Position numbers and translations under genes: made by a program. A stretch of 7,986 nucleotides of DNA from Gammaproteobacteria bacterium (GTDB taxonomy: Bacteria; Pseudomonadota; Gammaproteobacteria; Xanthomonadales; Xanthomonadaceae). Position 1 is the stretch's first letter; each line of letters starts with the position of its first letter. Shown piece after piece: positions 1-6,081 of the stretch. A model generated the notes under the pieces. That model saw only the letters and a list, made by a program, of their open reading frames with translations. It searched no databases and was not told where the DNA came from. The stretch spans positions 1 to 7,986 of the forward strand of contig JAHEBG010000041.1 of the NCBI GenBank assembly GCA_024642445.1. The letters run 5' to 3'.

Positions 1-680
1 CAATAGTCGTACATCAAATCCAGAATCGGATCGAATTCGTTGACGGCATCGATGGAATAGCTTTGGCGCGCGGTTTCAGGACGGCCACTGCGCCCGGCAG
101 GCGGCTGCAGCGGAAAATCCGGATCGGTATTTTTCTGTACCAGAAAGAATTCAAGTTCGGGGGCAATAATCGGCTTCAATCCCAGCGCATCGTAGCGCTC
201 GATAACCCTTCGCAATACATTGCGCGGCGCCAGATCATGGGCCTTGCCTTCCTTGGTGAAGCAATCATGGATGATCTGTACCGTGGGGTCCGAAGCCCAA
301 GGAACAACACGCACGGTATTCGGGTCCGGGCGCAGGTACATGTCCGAGTCGGACGCACTGACGATTTGATCGTACTCATCGATGTATTCGCCGGTGACGG
401 TGGTGGCGAAAATACCCTCGGGCAAACGCGTGCCGAAATCGTGTGAAAACTTGGCTGCAGGAATGATCTTGCCGCGGGCATTGCCGGTCATATCCGGTAC
501 CAGACACTCTACTTCGGTAATCCGATGCTCGCGCAGCCAACGCTTCAAATGGCTTTCTTCACGGTCATCCGCGCTGGCCTGGGCGTTCTTGGCTTTCAAA
601 TTCGCCGCGGATTTCTTGCTACTGCGCGCTTTGGCCGAGGTGGCCGCCTTTTTGGGCGGGGTCGCATTCTTTTTCGTCAT
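1..680 (-). CDS. Glutamine synthetase family protein, probable gamma-glutamyl-polyamine synthetase (partial, runs off left edge)
   Basis: This is the N-terminal 226 codons of a glutamine-synthetase-fold ligase, read leftwards from the ATG at 680-678; the C-terminal half lies outside the window. The frame is fully open. It shows the beta-grasp domain (VECLVPDMTGNARGKII, about residues 57-73) and the start of the catalytic domain with the metal-binding pair in APELEFFL (E175, E177). The stretch SGRPETARQSYSIDAVNEFD (about 198-217) resembles the SpuI/PauA-type enzymes of Pseudomonas, which by family knowledge glutamylate polyamines using ATP. Residues 1-41 form an unusual Lys/Ala-rich extension. 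The start codon is 3 bp past the puuD stop, and a weak GGTG (688-685) overlaps that stop, so the two genes are probably translationally coupled in one operon. Together with puuA at 1703 the locus has two such ligases. Substrate choice (putrescine, spermidine or another amine) cannot be read from the fragment. The family call is firm and the substrate is inferred. Confidence 0.9.
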   Translation of the reverse strand, partial: MTKKNATPPKKAATSAKARSSKKSAANLKAKNAQASADDREESHLKRWLREHRITEVECLVPDMTGNARGKIIPAAKFSHDFGTRLPEGIFATTVTGEYIDEYDQIVSASDSDMYLRPDPNTVRVVPWASDPTVQIIHDCFTKEGKAHDLAPRNVLRRVIERYDALGLKPIIAPELEFFLVQKNTDPDFPLQPPAGRSGRPETARQSYSIDAVNEFDPILDLMYDY

Positions 681-683
681 AGG

Positions 684-1433
684 TCACCGGTGTTTGCTTT
701 CAGAGCGCGCCTTACAGGCGGCGCCGAAAGCTTTGAAAATTTCAAGATAAAACGGATTTTGCAGGACTTTCCATTCCGGATGCCATTGCGTTGCCAACAG
801 AAAGGTTTCTTCTGAATCCAGACGCATGGCTTCAATCAGGCCATCCGGTGCGCGCGCTTCGGCCAACAGTCCAGGGCCCAGCGTTTTGACGCCTTGTCCA
901 TGCAGTGAGTTGACTTTTACGGTAGCGGCGCCGGCGAAGCGCTCCAACCAGCCGCCCGGTGTCAGGTGCAAATCATGTACCGGCGCATATTGCTCATCCA
1001 GCGTTAGCGACTGGTCTTCCCGGTGTTCCATCATTCCCGGCTGCTCATGGACTTTCTGATGCAGCGTTCCACCCATAGCCACGTTCACTTCCTGAAAGCC
1101 ACGGCAGATGGCCAGAACCGGCACACGCTTGACGATGGCCTTGGGAATCAAATTCAGCGTGGTCAAATCGCGCGCTGGATCATGCATATTGCCCTCATAG
1201 CTGGGCTCATCGGAATAATGGTGCGGTTCTATGTTGCTTGGCGAGCCCGGCAACAGCAACCCGTCCAGATGGTCCAGTAATGCATCCAGATCAAGGCCGC
1301 GATGCATGGAAGGTATCAAGACGGGCTGCGCGCCTGCGCCATCCAGTACCGCACGGATGTACTTTTCACCCACCGCCTGAAACGGGTGTGGCCCAAGAAT
1401 CTTACTGTCTGCGGGGATACCAACAAAAATCAT
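684..1433 (-). CDS. puuD: Gamma-glutamyl-gamma-aminobutyrate hydrolase (class I glutamine amidotransferase-like, peptidase C26)
   Basis: This 249-residue cytoplasmic enzyme would cleave gamma-glutamyl-GABA to glutamate and GABA, the hydrolytic step of the gamma-glutamylated putrescine pathway. It has the full class I amidotransferase triad: nucleophile C110 in LAICRGFQE, with H218 and E220 in ATQWHPEW. Several blocks match the E. coli PuuD I know: LPGSPSNIEPHHY (about 61-73), EHRED (136-140), QYAPVH (148-153) and VNSLHGQGVK (174-183). The length is also close to that of E. coli PuuD (about 250). The ATG at 1433 is the only sensible start, because an in-frame TGA lies 15 bp upstream (1451-1449). 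There is no clear Shine-Dalgarno; the DNA just upstream is AT-rich. The stop at 686-684 is 3 bp from the next ligase gene, so the two form an operon that diverges from puuA-puuB. Confidence is high. Confidence 0.95.
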   Translation of the reverse strand: MIFVGIPADSKILGPHPFQAVGEKYIRAVLDGAGAQPVLIPSMHRGLDLDALLDHLDGLLLPGSPSNIEPHHYSDEPSYEGNMHDPARDLTTLNLIPKAIVKRVPVLAICRGFQEVNVAMGGTLHQKVHEQPGMMEHREDQSLTLDEQYAPVHDLHLTPGGWLERFAGAATVKVNSLHGQGVKTLGPGLLAEARAPDGLIEAMRLDSEETFLLATQWHPEWKVLQNPFYLEIFKAFGAACKARSESKHR

Positions 1434-1497
1434 AAATATTGGGTCAATTCACTGAAAACTACGAATATTAGAGCCCTTACCCTAACCTGACTGTAAA

Positions 1498-1527
1498 ATT
1501 TTATCAACAGAAATTTATCACCCTCAA
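1498..1527 (-). promoter_or_regulatory. Candidate sigma70 promoter for puuD operon
   Basis: Read on the minus strand, TTGAGG (1527-1522; 4 of 6 to TTGACA) is followed after 18 bp by TAAAAT (1503-1498; 5 of 6 to TATAAT). Transcription would start near 1491, giving a leader of about 58 nt before the puuD ATG. A weaker alternative lies closer to the gene: CAGTCA (1493-1488), 17 bp, then TAATAT (1470-1465). The site overlaps the -35 box of a plus-strand candidate, so the two directions could compete. Confidence 0.4.
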
Positions 1528-1542
1528 AGCCAGCCTTATAAT
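1514..1542 (+). promoter_or_regulatory. Candidate upstream promoter towards puuA
   Basis: A consensus -10 box TATAAT (1537-1542) is preceded at exactly 17 bp by TTTATC (1514-1519; 3 of 6 to TTGACA). Transcription would start near 1549, so the small ORF at 1575 would lie in the leader, more than 140 nt upstream of puuA. The -35 is poor, so this may be weak, activator-dependent or fortuitous in AT-rich DNA. Confidence 0.35.
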
Positions 1543-1574
1543 CCCAGTTAACAGGCTATCCTCGAAAATATCCG

Positions 1575-1637
1575 ATGAAAAAAACCGGATTCAGACCATC
1601 GCTAGCCATACTTTGCGGCGTTTTTCTGATTGAATGA
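1575..1637 (+). CDS. Possible 20-residue leader peptide or signal-peptide-like small ORF
   Basis: An ATG at 1575 opens a 20-codon frame ending in TGA at 1635-1637. The peptide, MKKTGFRPSLAILCGVFLIE, has a basic N-terminus and a hydrophobic core, like a truncated signal peptide. It ends 10 bp before the -35 of the main puuA promoter, so only transcripts from the upstream candidate promoter would contain it. No Shine-Dalgarno is visible (the upstream bases are AAAATATCCG). It could be a small leader peptide, the remnant of a decayed secreted-protein gene, or chance. I do not recognise it and confidence is low. Confidence 0.15.
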   Translation: MKKTGFRPSLAILCGVFLIE

Positions 1638-1646
1638 TGAATATTT

Positions 1647-1675
1647 TTTACACTCCTGGAATTCTCTGCTAGTAT
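1647..1675 (+). promoter_or_regulatory. Sigma70 promoter of puuA-puuB
   Basis: TTTACA (1647-1652; 5 of 6) and TAGTAT (1670-1675; 4 of 6) are separated by exactly 17 bp. The -10 is extended by TGC at 1667-1669. Transcription is predicted at about 1682. This helps decide the puuA start codon: the GGAG at 1679-1682 that could serve the ATG at 1694 would fall at or upstream of the transcript end, while AGGA at 1691-1694 serving the ATG at 1703 lies inside the leader. Confidence 0.65.
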
Positions 1676-1690
1676 TCTGGAGCACACGAC

Positions 1691-1694
1691 AGGA
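1691..1694 (+). promoter_or_regulatory. puuA ribosome binding site (decides the start)
   Basis: AGGA at 1691-1694 lies 8 nt before the ATG at 1703, an ideal spacing. The same bases abut the in-frame ATG at 1694, which makes that earlier codon a poorer start. Confidence 0.6.
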
Positions 1695-1702
1695 TGCCTC
1701 CC

Positions 1703-3070
1703 ATGACCGACACCCCGCTCCACCCCAACGATGCCAAGGTTATCGCAGACCATGCCGATGCCGAGCTGATTGATTTGATACTGCCGGACATGAACGGCCT
1801 GCTGCGTGGCAAACGCATCACCCGGGACGCCCTTGAGAAGGTCTACCAGAACGGTGTCTGCCTGCCGATGTCACTGATTGGCACCGATATCACCGGAAAT
1901 ACCGTTGAAGAAACCGGCCTGGGCTACGACATCGGTGACGAAGACCGTATCTGCCGCCCAGTACCTGGCACATTACGACCTATACCTTGGCAATCACGGC
2001 CGATGCTGCAGTGCCTACTAGAAATGGAAGGCTTTGATGGCGGTATGTTTTCAGCCAACCCGAGGGAAGTGTTGAAAAACGTGGTTCAAAAATTCACCGA
2101 CCGCGGCTTAACGCCGGTGGTTGCCGTTGAGCTGGAGTTCTATCTGCTCGACAAACAATTGACCAGTGATGGACGTCCGCAGACCTCACACAACCCGTCC
2201 ACCGGCGAGCGCAACAAAACCACGCAAGTGTATTATATGGGTGATTTGAACGACTATCAGGGCTTCACCGATGCCGTAGCCGATGCCTGCATAGCCCAGA
2301 ATATCCCGGCTGACACCGCCGTGGCGGAGTACGCCCCGGGGCAATTCGAAATCAATCTGAAACACCGAGATGATGCTGTAGCTGCATGTGATGACGCCAC
2401 CCTTTTGAAACGCGTCATTAAGTCGGTGGCAGAAAAACAGAATCTCCTGGCCAGCTTCATGGCTAAACCGTTTGTTGACCAGGCAGGCTCCGGAACACAC
2501 ATCCATGTTTCCCTTCTGGACAAAGACGGCCACAACATCTTTGCCAGCACCCAGGATAACCCGGCGCCGGTGTTGAAACATGCTATCGCGGGCCTGCAAT
2601 CGGTATCGGCCGACACCATGCTGATGTTTGCACCACATGCCAATAGCTACCGGCGTTTCGTGCTGAATGCTTTTGTTCCGCTCAACGACTGCTGGGGCTT
2701 CAACAACCGCACAGTGGCCATGCGCATTCCACACTCCGACGCCAAAAACGTGCGGGTCGAACACCGTATCGCCGGCGCCGATGCCAACCCGTATCTGGTA
2801 ACGGCTGCGGTTCTGGCCGGGATTCTGCACGGACTGGACACCAAGGGCGATCCTGGACCAGCCATTGTTGGCAATGCCTATGAACAAACCGAGCAACGTC
2901 AGCTGTTCTGGCGCGACACCATCAATGACTTCATGGCCAGCAGTTTCATCAAATCCATGTTCGGCGAGCAATTTCAGCATGTTTATGGTCAGCAGAAGTT
3001 GAAGGAAATGCGCAGTTTCTACACCGAAGTCACCACGCTCGAATACGACTGGTACCTGCGTACGGTCTGA
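1703..3070 (+). CDS. puuA: Gamma-glutamylputrescine synthetase (glutamine synthetase family)
   Basis: This ATP-dependent ligase joins glutamate to putrescine, the first step of the gamma-glutamylated putrescine pathway in the cytoplasm. The protein has 455 residues from the preferred ATG at 1703, or 458 from the in-frame ATG at 1694; E. coli PuuA is close to 470. An N-terminal beta-grasp domain (LILPDMNGLLRGKRI) leads to the catalytic domain, with metal-binding E143 and E145 in VELEFYLLD. The GS ATP-binding signature is at K255-S270 (KPFVDQAGSGTHIHVS, including H266). Active-site arginines are in NSYRRF (R317, R318) and NNRTVAMRIP (R336), and VEHRIAGADANPYL follows. DITGNTVEETGLG and the GADANPYL-GILHGLD blocks match E. 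coli PuuA closely. A good promoter precedes it, and puuB follows after an 11-bp gap, so the two form an operon. The neighbourhood of puuB and puuD supports this role over true glutamine synthetase. Activity on other mono- or diamines is possible. Confidence 0.93.
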   Translation: MTDTPLHPNDAKVIADHADAELIDLILPDMNGLLRGKRITRDALEKVYQNGVCLPMSLIGTDITGNTVEETGLGYDIGDEDRICRPVPGTLRPIPWQSRPMLQCLLEMEGFDGGMFSANPREVLKNVVQKFTDRGLTPVVAVELEFYLLDKQLTSDGRPQTSHNPSTGERNKTTQVYYMGDLNDYQGFTDAVADACIAQNIPADTAVAEYAPGQFEINLKHRDDAVAACDDATLLKRVIKSVAEKQNLLASFMAKPFVDQAGSGTHIHVSLLDKDGHNIFASTQDNPAPVLKHAIAGLQSVSADTMLMFAPHANSYRRFVLNAFVPLNDCWGFNNRTVAMRIPHSDAKNVRVEHRIAGADANPYLVTAAVLAGILHGLDTKGDPGPAIVGNAYEQTEQRQLFWRDTINDFMASSFIKSMFGEQFQHVYGQQKLKEMRSFYTEVTTLEYDWYLRTV

Positions 3071-3081
3071 GCAGGAATTTC

Positions 3082-4362
3082 ATGACGCACCCTTCCCACA
3101 TACGCTCCTGGTATAGCGATTCCACGCCCGAACTGCCGCTGCAACCCACGCTTGAAGGCGCGCATCAGGCCGATGTCTGTATTCTGGGTGCCGGACTGAC
3201 CGGATTATCCACCGCCATAGAACTGGCAGAAGCCGGGCTTTCCGTAATCGTGCTCGAATCCAAGCGTGTTGGCTGGGGCGCCTCCGGACGTAGCGGTGGC
3301 CAAGCCATATTCGGGTACGGCTGCGACCAAGGGAAAATCACACAAGCCCTGGGCTTGGCCGATTCAAAGCGTCTGTTTGATTGGTCGATCGAAGGCGTGG
3401 AGATGATTCGCCAACGTTGTGCGAAATACGCCATCGATTGTGACTGGCGCGACATCCATGCCCATGTTGCGATTAAACCCCGGCACATCGTTGAGCTGAA
3501 AGCCTGGCAGCGGGATTTGACCGAAAATTTCGACTACCCGCTGCAATGGTGGGACCGCGAGCAGTTGCAAGAAGTGATGCCGAATGACCGCTATCTGGGC
3601 GCTTTGGTTGACCCACGCAGCGGCCATCTGCACCCCTTGAAATACACCCAAGGCCTGGCCAATGCCGCGCGCACGCTGGGTGTAAGGATTTTCGAAGACT
3701 CGGAAGTGGTAAAACTCGAGCGCGGCCCCAAACCGGTTTTCCATACCGACAAGGGCACGGTCAGCTGCGATTTCGCTGTATTGGCCGGCAATGCCTATGT
3801 ACACGGCATCGCACCGGAACTTGACCGCATCATTATGCCGGTAGGAACCTATATCGGTGCTACCGCGCCCTTGGGAGAAGCCCGCGCCAAGGACTTGATC
3901 CGAAACGACATGGCTGTTGCCGATGTCAATTGGGCTCTGGATTATTTCCGTTTGAGTGCCGATCACCGCCTGCTGTTCGGTGGCCGTGCCTCGTACTCCA
4001 CCCTGCCACCCCCAAACCTTAGGGGCACACTGCGCCAGCGTATGCGACGGGTATTTCCGCAGCTGTCCGATATCGACATGGAATACGCTTGGGGCGGTTA
4101 TGTCGATATCTCGATGAACCGAGCGCCGCATTGGGGCCGTCTGGGCAACAATGTGTATTATGCCCAAGGCTTCTCCGGACATGGCATTGCGGCCACTGGT
4201 TTGGCTGGGCGTGTAATGGCAGAGGCCATTCAAGGCCAGGCCGGCCGTCTGGATGCATTTGAACGCCTCAAACACAATCCGTTTCCGGGCGGGCGTTTGT
4301 TCCGAACCCCGATGCTTGTTGCTGCCATGGCTTGGTTCAAATTGCGTGACGCCTTGTTTTGA
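3082..4362 (+). CDS. puuB: Gamma-glutamylputrescine oxidase (FAD-dependent, DAO family)
   Basis: This flavoprotein would oxidise gamma-glutamylputrescine to gamma-glutamyl-gamma-aminobutyraldehyde, releasing ammonia and hydrogen peroxide; it is the second pathway step, after PuuA. At 426 residues it has the same length as I recall for E. coli PuuB. The Rossmann FAD motif GAGLTG (G36, G38, G41) sits in DVCILGAGLTGLSTA, and E59 at the end of the second strand would bind the adenosine ribose. A GWGASGRSGGQ block (about 64-74) follows. Near the C-terminus, YYAQGFSGHGIAATGLAGR is the second FAD contact of the DAO family, and HNPFPGGRLFRTP matches the PuuB end. The ATG at 3082 has AGGA at 3073-3076 with 5-nt spacing. 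It is 11 bp after puuA and clearly in the same operon. The next enzyme, an aldehyde dehydrogenase, is not in this window, so it must be encoded elsewhere or beyond the left edge. Confidence 0.94.
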   Translation: MTHPSHIRSWYSDSTPELPLQPTLEGAHQADVCILGAGLTGLSTAIELAEAGLSVIVLESKRVGWGASGRSGGQAIFGYGCDQGKITQALGLADSKRLFDWSIEGVEMIRQRCAKYAIDCDWRDIHAHVAIKPRHIVELKAWQRDLTENFDYPLQWWDREQLQEVMPNDRYLGALVDPRSGHLHPLKYTQGLANAARTLGVRIFEDSEVVKLERGPKPVFHTDKGTVSCDFAVLAGNAYVHGIAPELDRIIMPVGTYIGATAPLGEARAKDLIRNDMAVADVNWALDYFRLSADHRLLFGGRASYSTLPPPNLRGTLRQRMRRVFPQLSDIDMEYAWGGYVDISMNRAPHWGRLGNNVYYAQGFSGHGIAATGLAGRVMAEAIQGQAGRLDAFERLKHNPFPGGRLFRTPMLVAAMAWFKLRDALF

Positions 4363-4370
4363 TTGATAAT
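4342..4370 (+). promoter_or_regulatory. Candidate promoter for scpA-scpB-rluB
   Basis: TTGCGT (4342-4347; 3 of 6) and GATAAT (4365-4370; 5 of 6) are separated by 17 bp. The -35 lies inside the end of puuB. Transcription would start near 4377, about 85 nt before scpA. No intrinsic terminator was seen after puuB, so read-through from the puu operon is also possible. Confidence 0.35.
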
Positions 4371-4461
4371 ACGGGGATGAATCCCGGGCGCGCTTTACAA
4401 GCCCTGGCTTTCGGCTTACCCTGAAATTCAAGACGCGCTCGCGTCAACCCAACGACTTTTC
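4363..4461. other. puuB-scpA intergenic stretch with small palindromes, no U-tract
   Basis: This 99-bp gap holds three short inverted repeats: GGGAT/ATCCC around 4375-4385, AAGCC/GGCTT around 4399-4416, and a perfect GACGCG-CT-CGCGTC hairpin at 4432-4445. None is followed by a T-run on either strand, so none qualifies as a standard intrinsic terminator. The last one ends 16 bp before the scpA ATG, where a Shine-Dalgarno would be expected but is not obvious. Confidence 0.4.
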
Positions 4462-5358
4462 ATGACACAAACACCCATCCCCGAGGCCGAACAGGCCGTT
4501 CATGCGCATACGCCGCAACAGCAGGAAATGCCTTTGGCTTTGGTCAAAGGTCAGCCGGTGCTGCAAATGCCGCAGGATCTGTACATCCCACCGGATGCCT
4601 TGGAAGTCATTCTGGAAAGTTTCGAAGGCCCGCTGGACCTTTTGCTGTATCTGATTCGCCGTCAAAACCTGGATATCCTCGATATTCCGGTGGCTGAAAT
4701 CACCAAGCAATACGTGTCCTATATCGGCATCATGGAAGATCTGCGGTTCGAATTGGCCGCGGAATACTTGGTGATGGCCGCCATATTGGCTGAAATCAAA
4801 TCGCGCATGCTGTTGCCACGTCCGCCCAGCGATGAAGGCTCCGAAGCCGATCCGCGCGCTGAGCTGGTCCGTCGCCTGCAGGAATACGAGCGCTTCAAGA
4901 AAGCTGCGGAAGATATCGACGGCCTGCCAAGACAAGAGCGTGACACCCAGGTTGTGCATGCGTTCATGCCCGACCGCATCGTCAACCGCACGCCTCCGGA
5001 AGTGGATTTGAAAGAGATGCTGCTGGCATTGCGCGATGTACTCAAACGTGCCGACCTGTTCAGCAGACATGCCATTAAACGCGAAGCGCTGAGTGTACGT
5101 GAGCGCATGAGTATCGTGCTCGACCGTCTGCACGACGGCAAATTCCACGGCTTCGAGACGTTTTTCCTGCCGGAAGAAGGACGGATGGGGGTTGTAGTCA
5201 GCTTTCTCGCCATTCTTGAATTGGCCAAAGAGCGCTTGCTTGAAATTGTGCAGGAAGCGCCGATGGCACCGATTTTCCTGCGTGCCCGTGAACTCACCGC
5301 TGAAGAAGCCGAAGCCACCGAACGCGACAACTTCCCTTCCGAATTCGACACCCCGTAA
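4462..5358 (+). CDS. scpA: Segregation and condensation protein A (kleisin)
   Basis: ScpA is the kleisin that bridges the SMC ATPase heads and recruits ScpB in the chromosome condensation and segregation complex on the nucleoid. The N-terminal signature FEGPLDLLLYLIRRQNLDIL (about residues 54-73), followed by DIPVAEITKQYVSYI, is diagnostic. AAEYLVMAAILAEIKSRMLLPRP continues the SMC-neck-binding helices. A middle linker follows, and then the C-terminal winged-helix region (VVVSFLAILELAKERLLEIVQE, about 252-273), which would contact the SMC cap. The length of 298 is slightly above the usual 240-280 because of about 45 poorly conserved residues ahead of the DLYIPPDALEVILE block. The ATG at 4462 lacks a clear Shine-Dalgarno. 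A later start such as ATG 4528 is conceivable but has no better site (AGGAA directly abuts it). The gene begins a housekeeping unit with scpB (14-bp gap) and rluB. Confidence 0.95.
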   Translation: MTQTPIPEAEQAVHAHTPQQQEMPLALVKGQPVLQMPQDLYIPPDALEVILESFEGPLDLLLYLIRRQNLDILDIPVAEITKQYVSYIGIMEDLRFELAAEYLVMAAILAEIKSRMLLPRPPSDEGSEADPRAELVRRLQEYERFKKAAEDIDGLPRQERDTQVVHAFMPDRIVNRTPPEVDLKEMLLALRDVLKRADLFSRHAIKREALSVRERMSIVLDRLHDGKFHGFETFFLPEEGRMGVVVSFLAILELAKERLLEIVQEAPMAPIFLRARELTAEEAEATERDNFPSEFDTP

Positions 5359-5372
5359 CCCTGAACCTGCCC

Positions 5373-6056
5373 ATGAATGACAATGCCCTGAATCTGGCCC
5401 CAATCTTGGAAGCCACCCTTTTAGCTTCAACGCAGCCGCTAAGCGTTGCGCAGTTGTACGGCATTTTTGGCGATTCTCCGCCGAAAAAAGGCGCCGTTGA
5501 GCAGGCACTGGGCGAATTAATCGAAGCCTGTGAAGGCCGTGGCGTGGAATTGGTGGAGGTTGCCTCAGGCTGGCGCTATCAGGTCAGGTTGGAAGTACAC
5601 CCTTATGTGGCAAGGCTTTGGAACGAGCGCCAAAGCAAATATACCCGGGCCACACTCGAAACCCTGGCCCTGATCGCCTACCGCCAACCGATCACCCGGG
5701 GCGAAATTGAACAGATCCGTGGCGTCAGCGTTAGCGCAACTATGATAAAATCCCTTGAAGAGCGCGAATGGATTCGTGTTCTTGGACACCGCGATGTGCC
5801 CGGACGACCCGAATTGTTCGGCACCACCAAAACCTTTCTCGACTATTTTGGCCTGAAGAGCCTGGATCAATTGCCGCCCTTGGCGGAATTGAAAGAATAC
5901 CAAGAACTGGAACCGCAGCTGTCTTTTGATATTTCCGAATCGATTCCGGCACAGGCGGCCATGTCCGCAACAGCCGATTCGACGGAACAAGACCACCCTA
6001 CTGAACCGACTGAGACCCCCGATTCCGTCGAGACGACGACAGACCCGCAGACATAA
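5373..6056 (+). CDS. scpB: Segregation and condensation protein B
   Basis: ScpB dimerises through tandem winged-helix domains and binds the middle of ScpA in the SMC-ScpAB condensin complex. The protein has 227 residues. The first winged helix spans about 7-85 (LAPILEATLLASTQPLSVAQL to VHPYVARLW). The second holds the family signature TLETLALIAYRQPITRGEIE (about 94-113) and IRGVSVSATMIKSLEEREWI. VPGRPELFGTTKTFLDYFGL (about 142-161) is also typical. The tail beyond about residue 176 is acidic and rich in Thr, Ser, Glu and Pro, probably disordered. The start ATG at 5373 is 14 bp after the scpA stop, with no strong Shine-Dalgarno, so its translation may depend on ribosomes finishing scpA. rluB follows after 25 bp, an arrangement commonly conserved in Gammaproteobacteria. 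Identification is firm. Confidence 0.95.
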   Translation: MNDNALNLAPILEATLLASTQPLSVAQLYGIFGDSPPKKGAVEQALGELIEACEGRGVELVEVASGWRYQVRLEVHPYVARLWNERQSKYTRATLETLALIAYRQPITRGEIEQIRGVSVSATMIKSLEEREWIRVLGHRDVPGRPELFGTTKTFLDYFGLKSLDQLPPLAELKEYQELEPQLSFDISESIPAQAAMSATADSTEQDHPTEPTETPDSVETTTDPQT

Positions 6057-6073
6057 GGCGCCTCGCGCCGGAG
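6057..6073 (+). promoter_or_regulatory. Intercistronic hairpin and rluB ribosome binding site
   Basis: GGCGC-CTC-GCGCC (6057-6069) begins directly after the scpB stop and could fold into a 5-bp GC stem. It is followed at once by GGAG (6070-6073), 8 nt before the rluB ATG at 6082. There is no T-run, so it is not a terminator; it could affect mRNA processing or rluB translation. The Shine-Dalgarno is well supported and the hairpin's function is speculative. Confidence 0.5.
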
Positions 6074-6081
6074 ATCACTGA

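Larger units (their letters stand above)
1434..1702. promoter_or_regulatory. Divergent puuD / puuA intergenic regulatory region
   Basis: This 269-bp AT-rich stretch separates the two divergent polyamine operons and must contain the promoters for both. It holds one strong puuA-directed sigma70 promoter (1647-1675), a second plus-strand candidate with a perfect -10 box (1514-1542), a minus-strand candidate for puuD (1498-1527), two copies of TTTATCA 14 bp apart (1500-1506 and 1514-1520), three AATATT sites (1435, 1464, 1640) and a 20-codon ORF (1575-1637). I did not find a convincing match to the E. coli PuuR operator. The divergent layout suggests shared regulation by polyamine availability, which is an inference. 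Confidence 0.7.

Noticed and set aside
63..1059. Several plus-strand open frames opposite the left-edge ligase and puuD
   Set aside because: They are all antisense to two well-supported minus-strand enzymes, and their translations lack any recognisable domain.
1501..1509. TTATCAACA resembling a DnaA box
   Set aside because: It is a single 9-mer one mismatch from TTATCCACA, in AT-rich promoter DNA, with no other boxes or origin genes nearby.
1640..1652. Possible PuuR-type operator around GAATATTTTTTACA
   Set aside because: Only part of the E. coli PuuR operator can be aligned by eye, mostly the A/T run, and it is not repeated elsewhere in the region.
3364..4431. 355-codon minus-strand frame antisense to puuB
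   Set aside because: puuB is a clear, full-length enzyme on the other strand. The antisense translation has no recognisable motif and arises from codon bias.
4444..5508. 354-codon minus-strand frame antisense to scpA and the start of scpB
   Set aside because: It spans the boundary between two certain genes, is rich in Phe, Gln and His as expected of shadow frames, and has no family signature.
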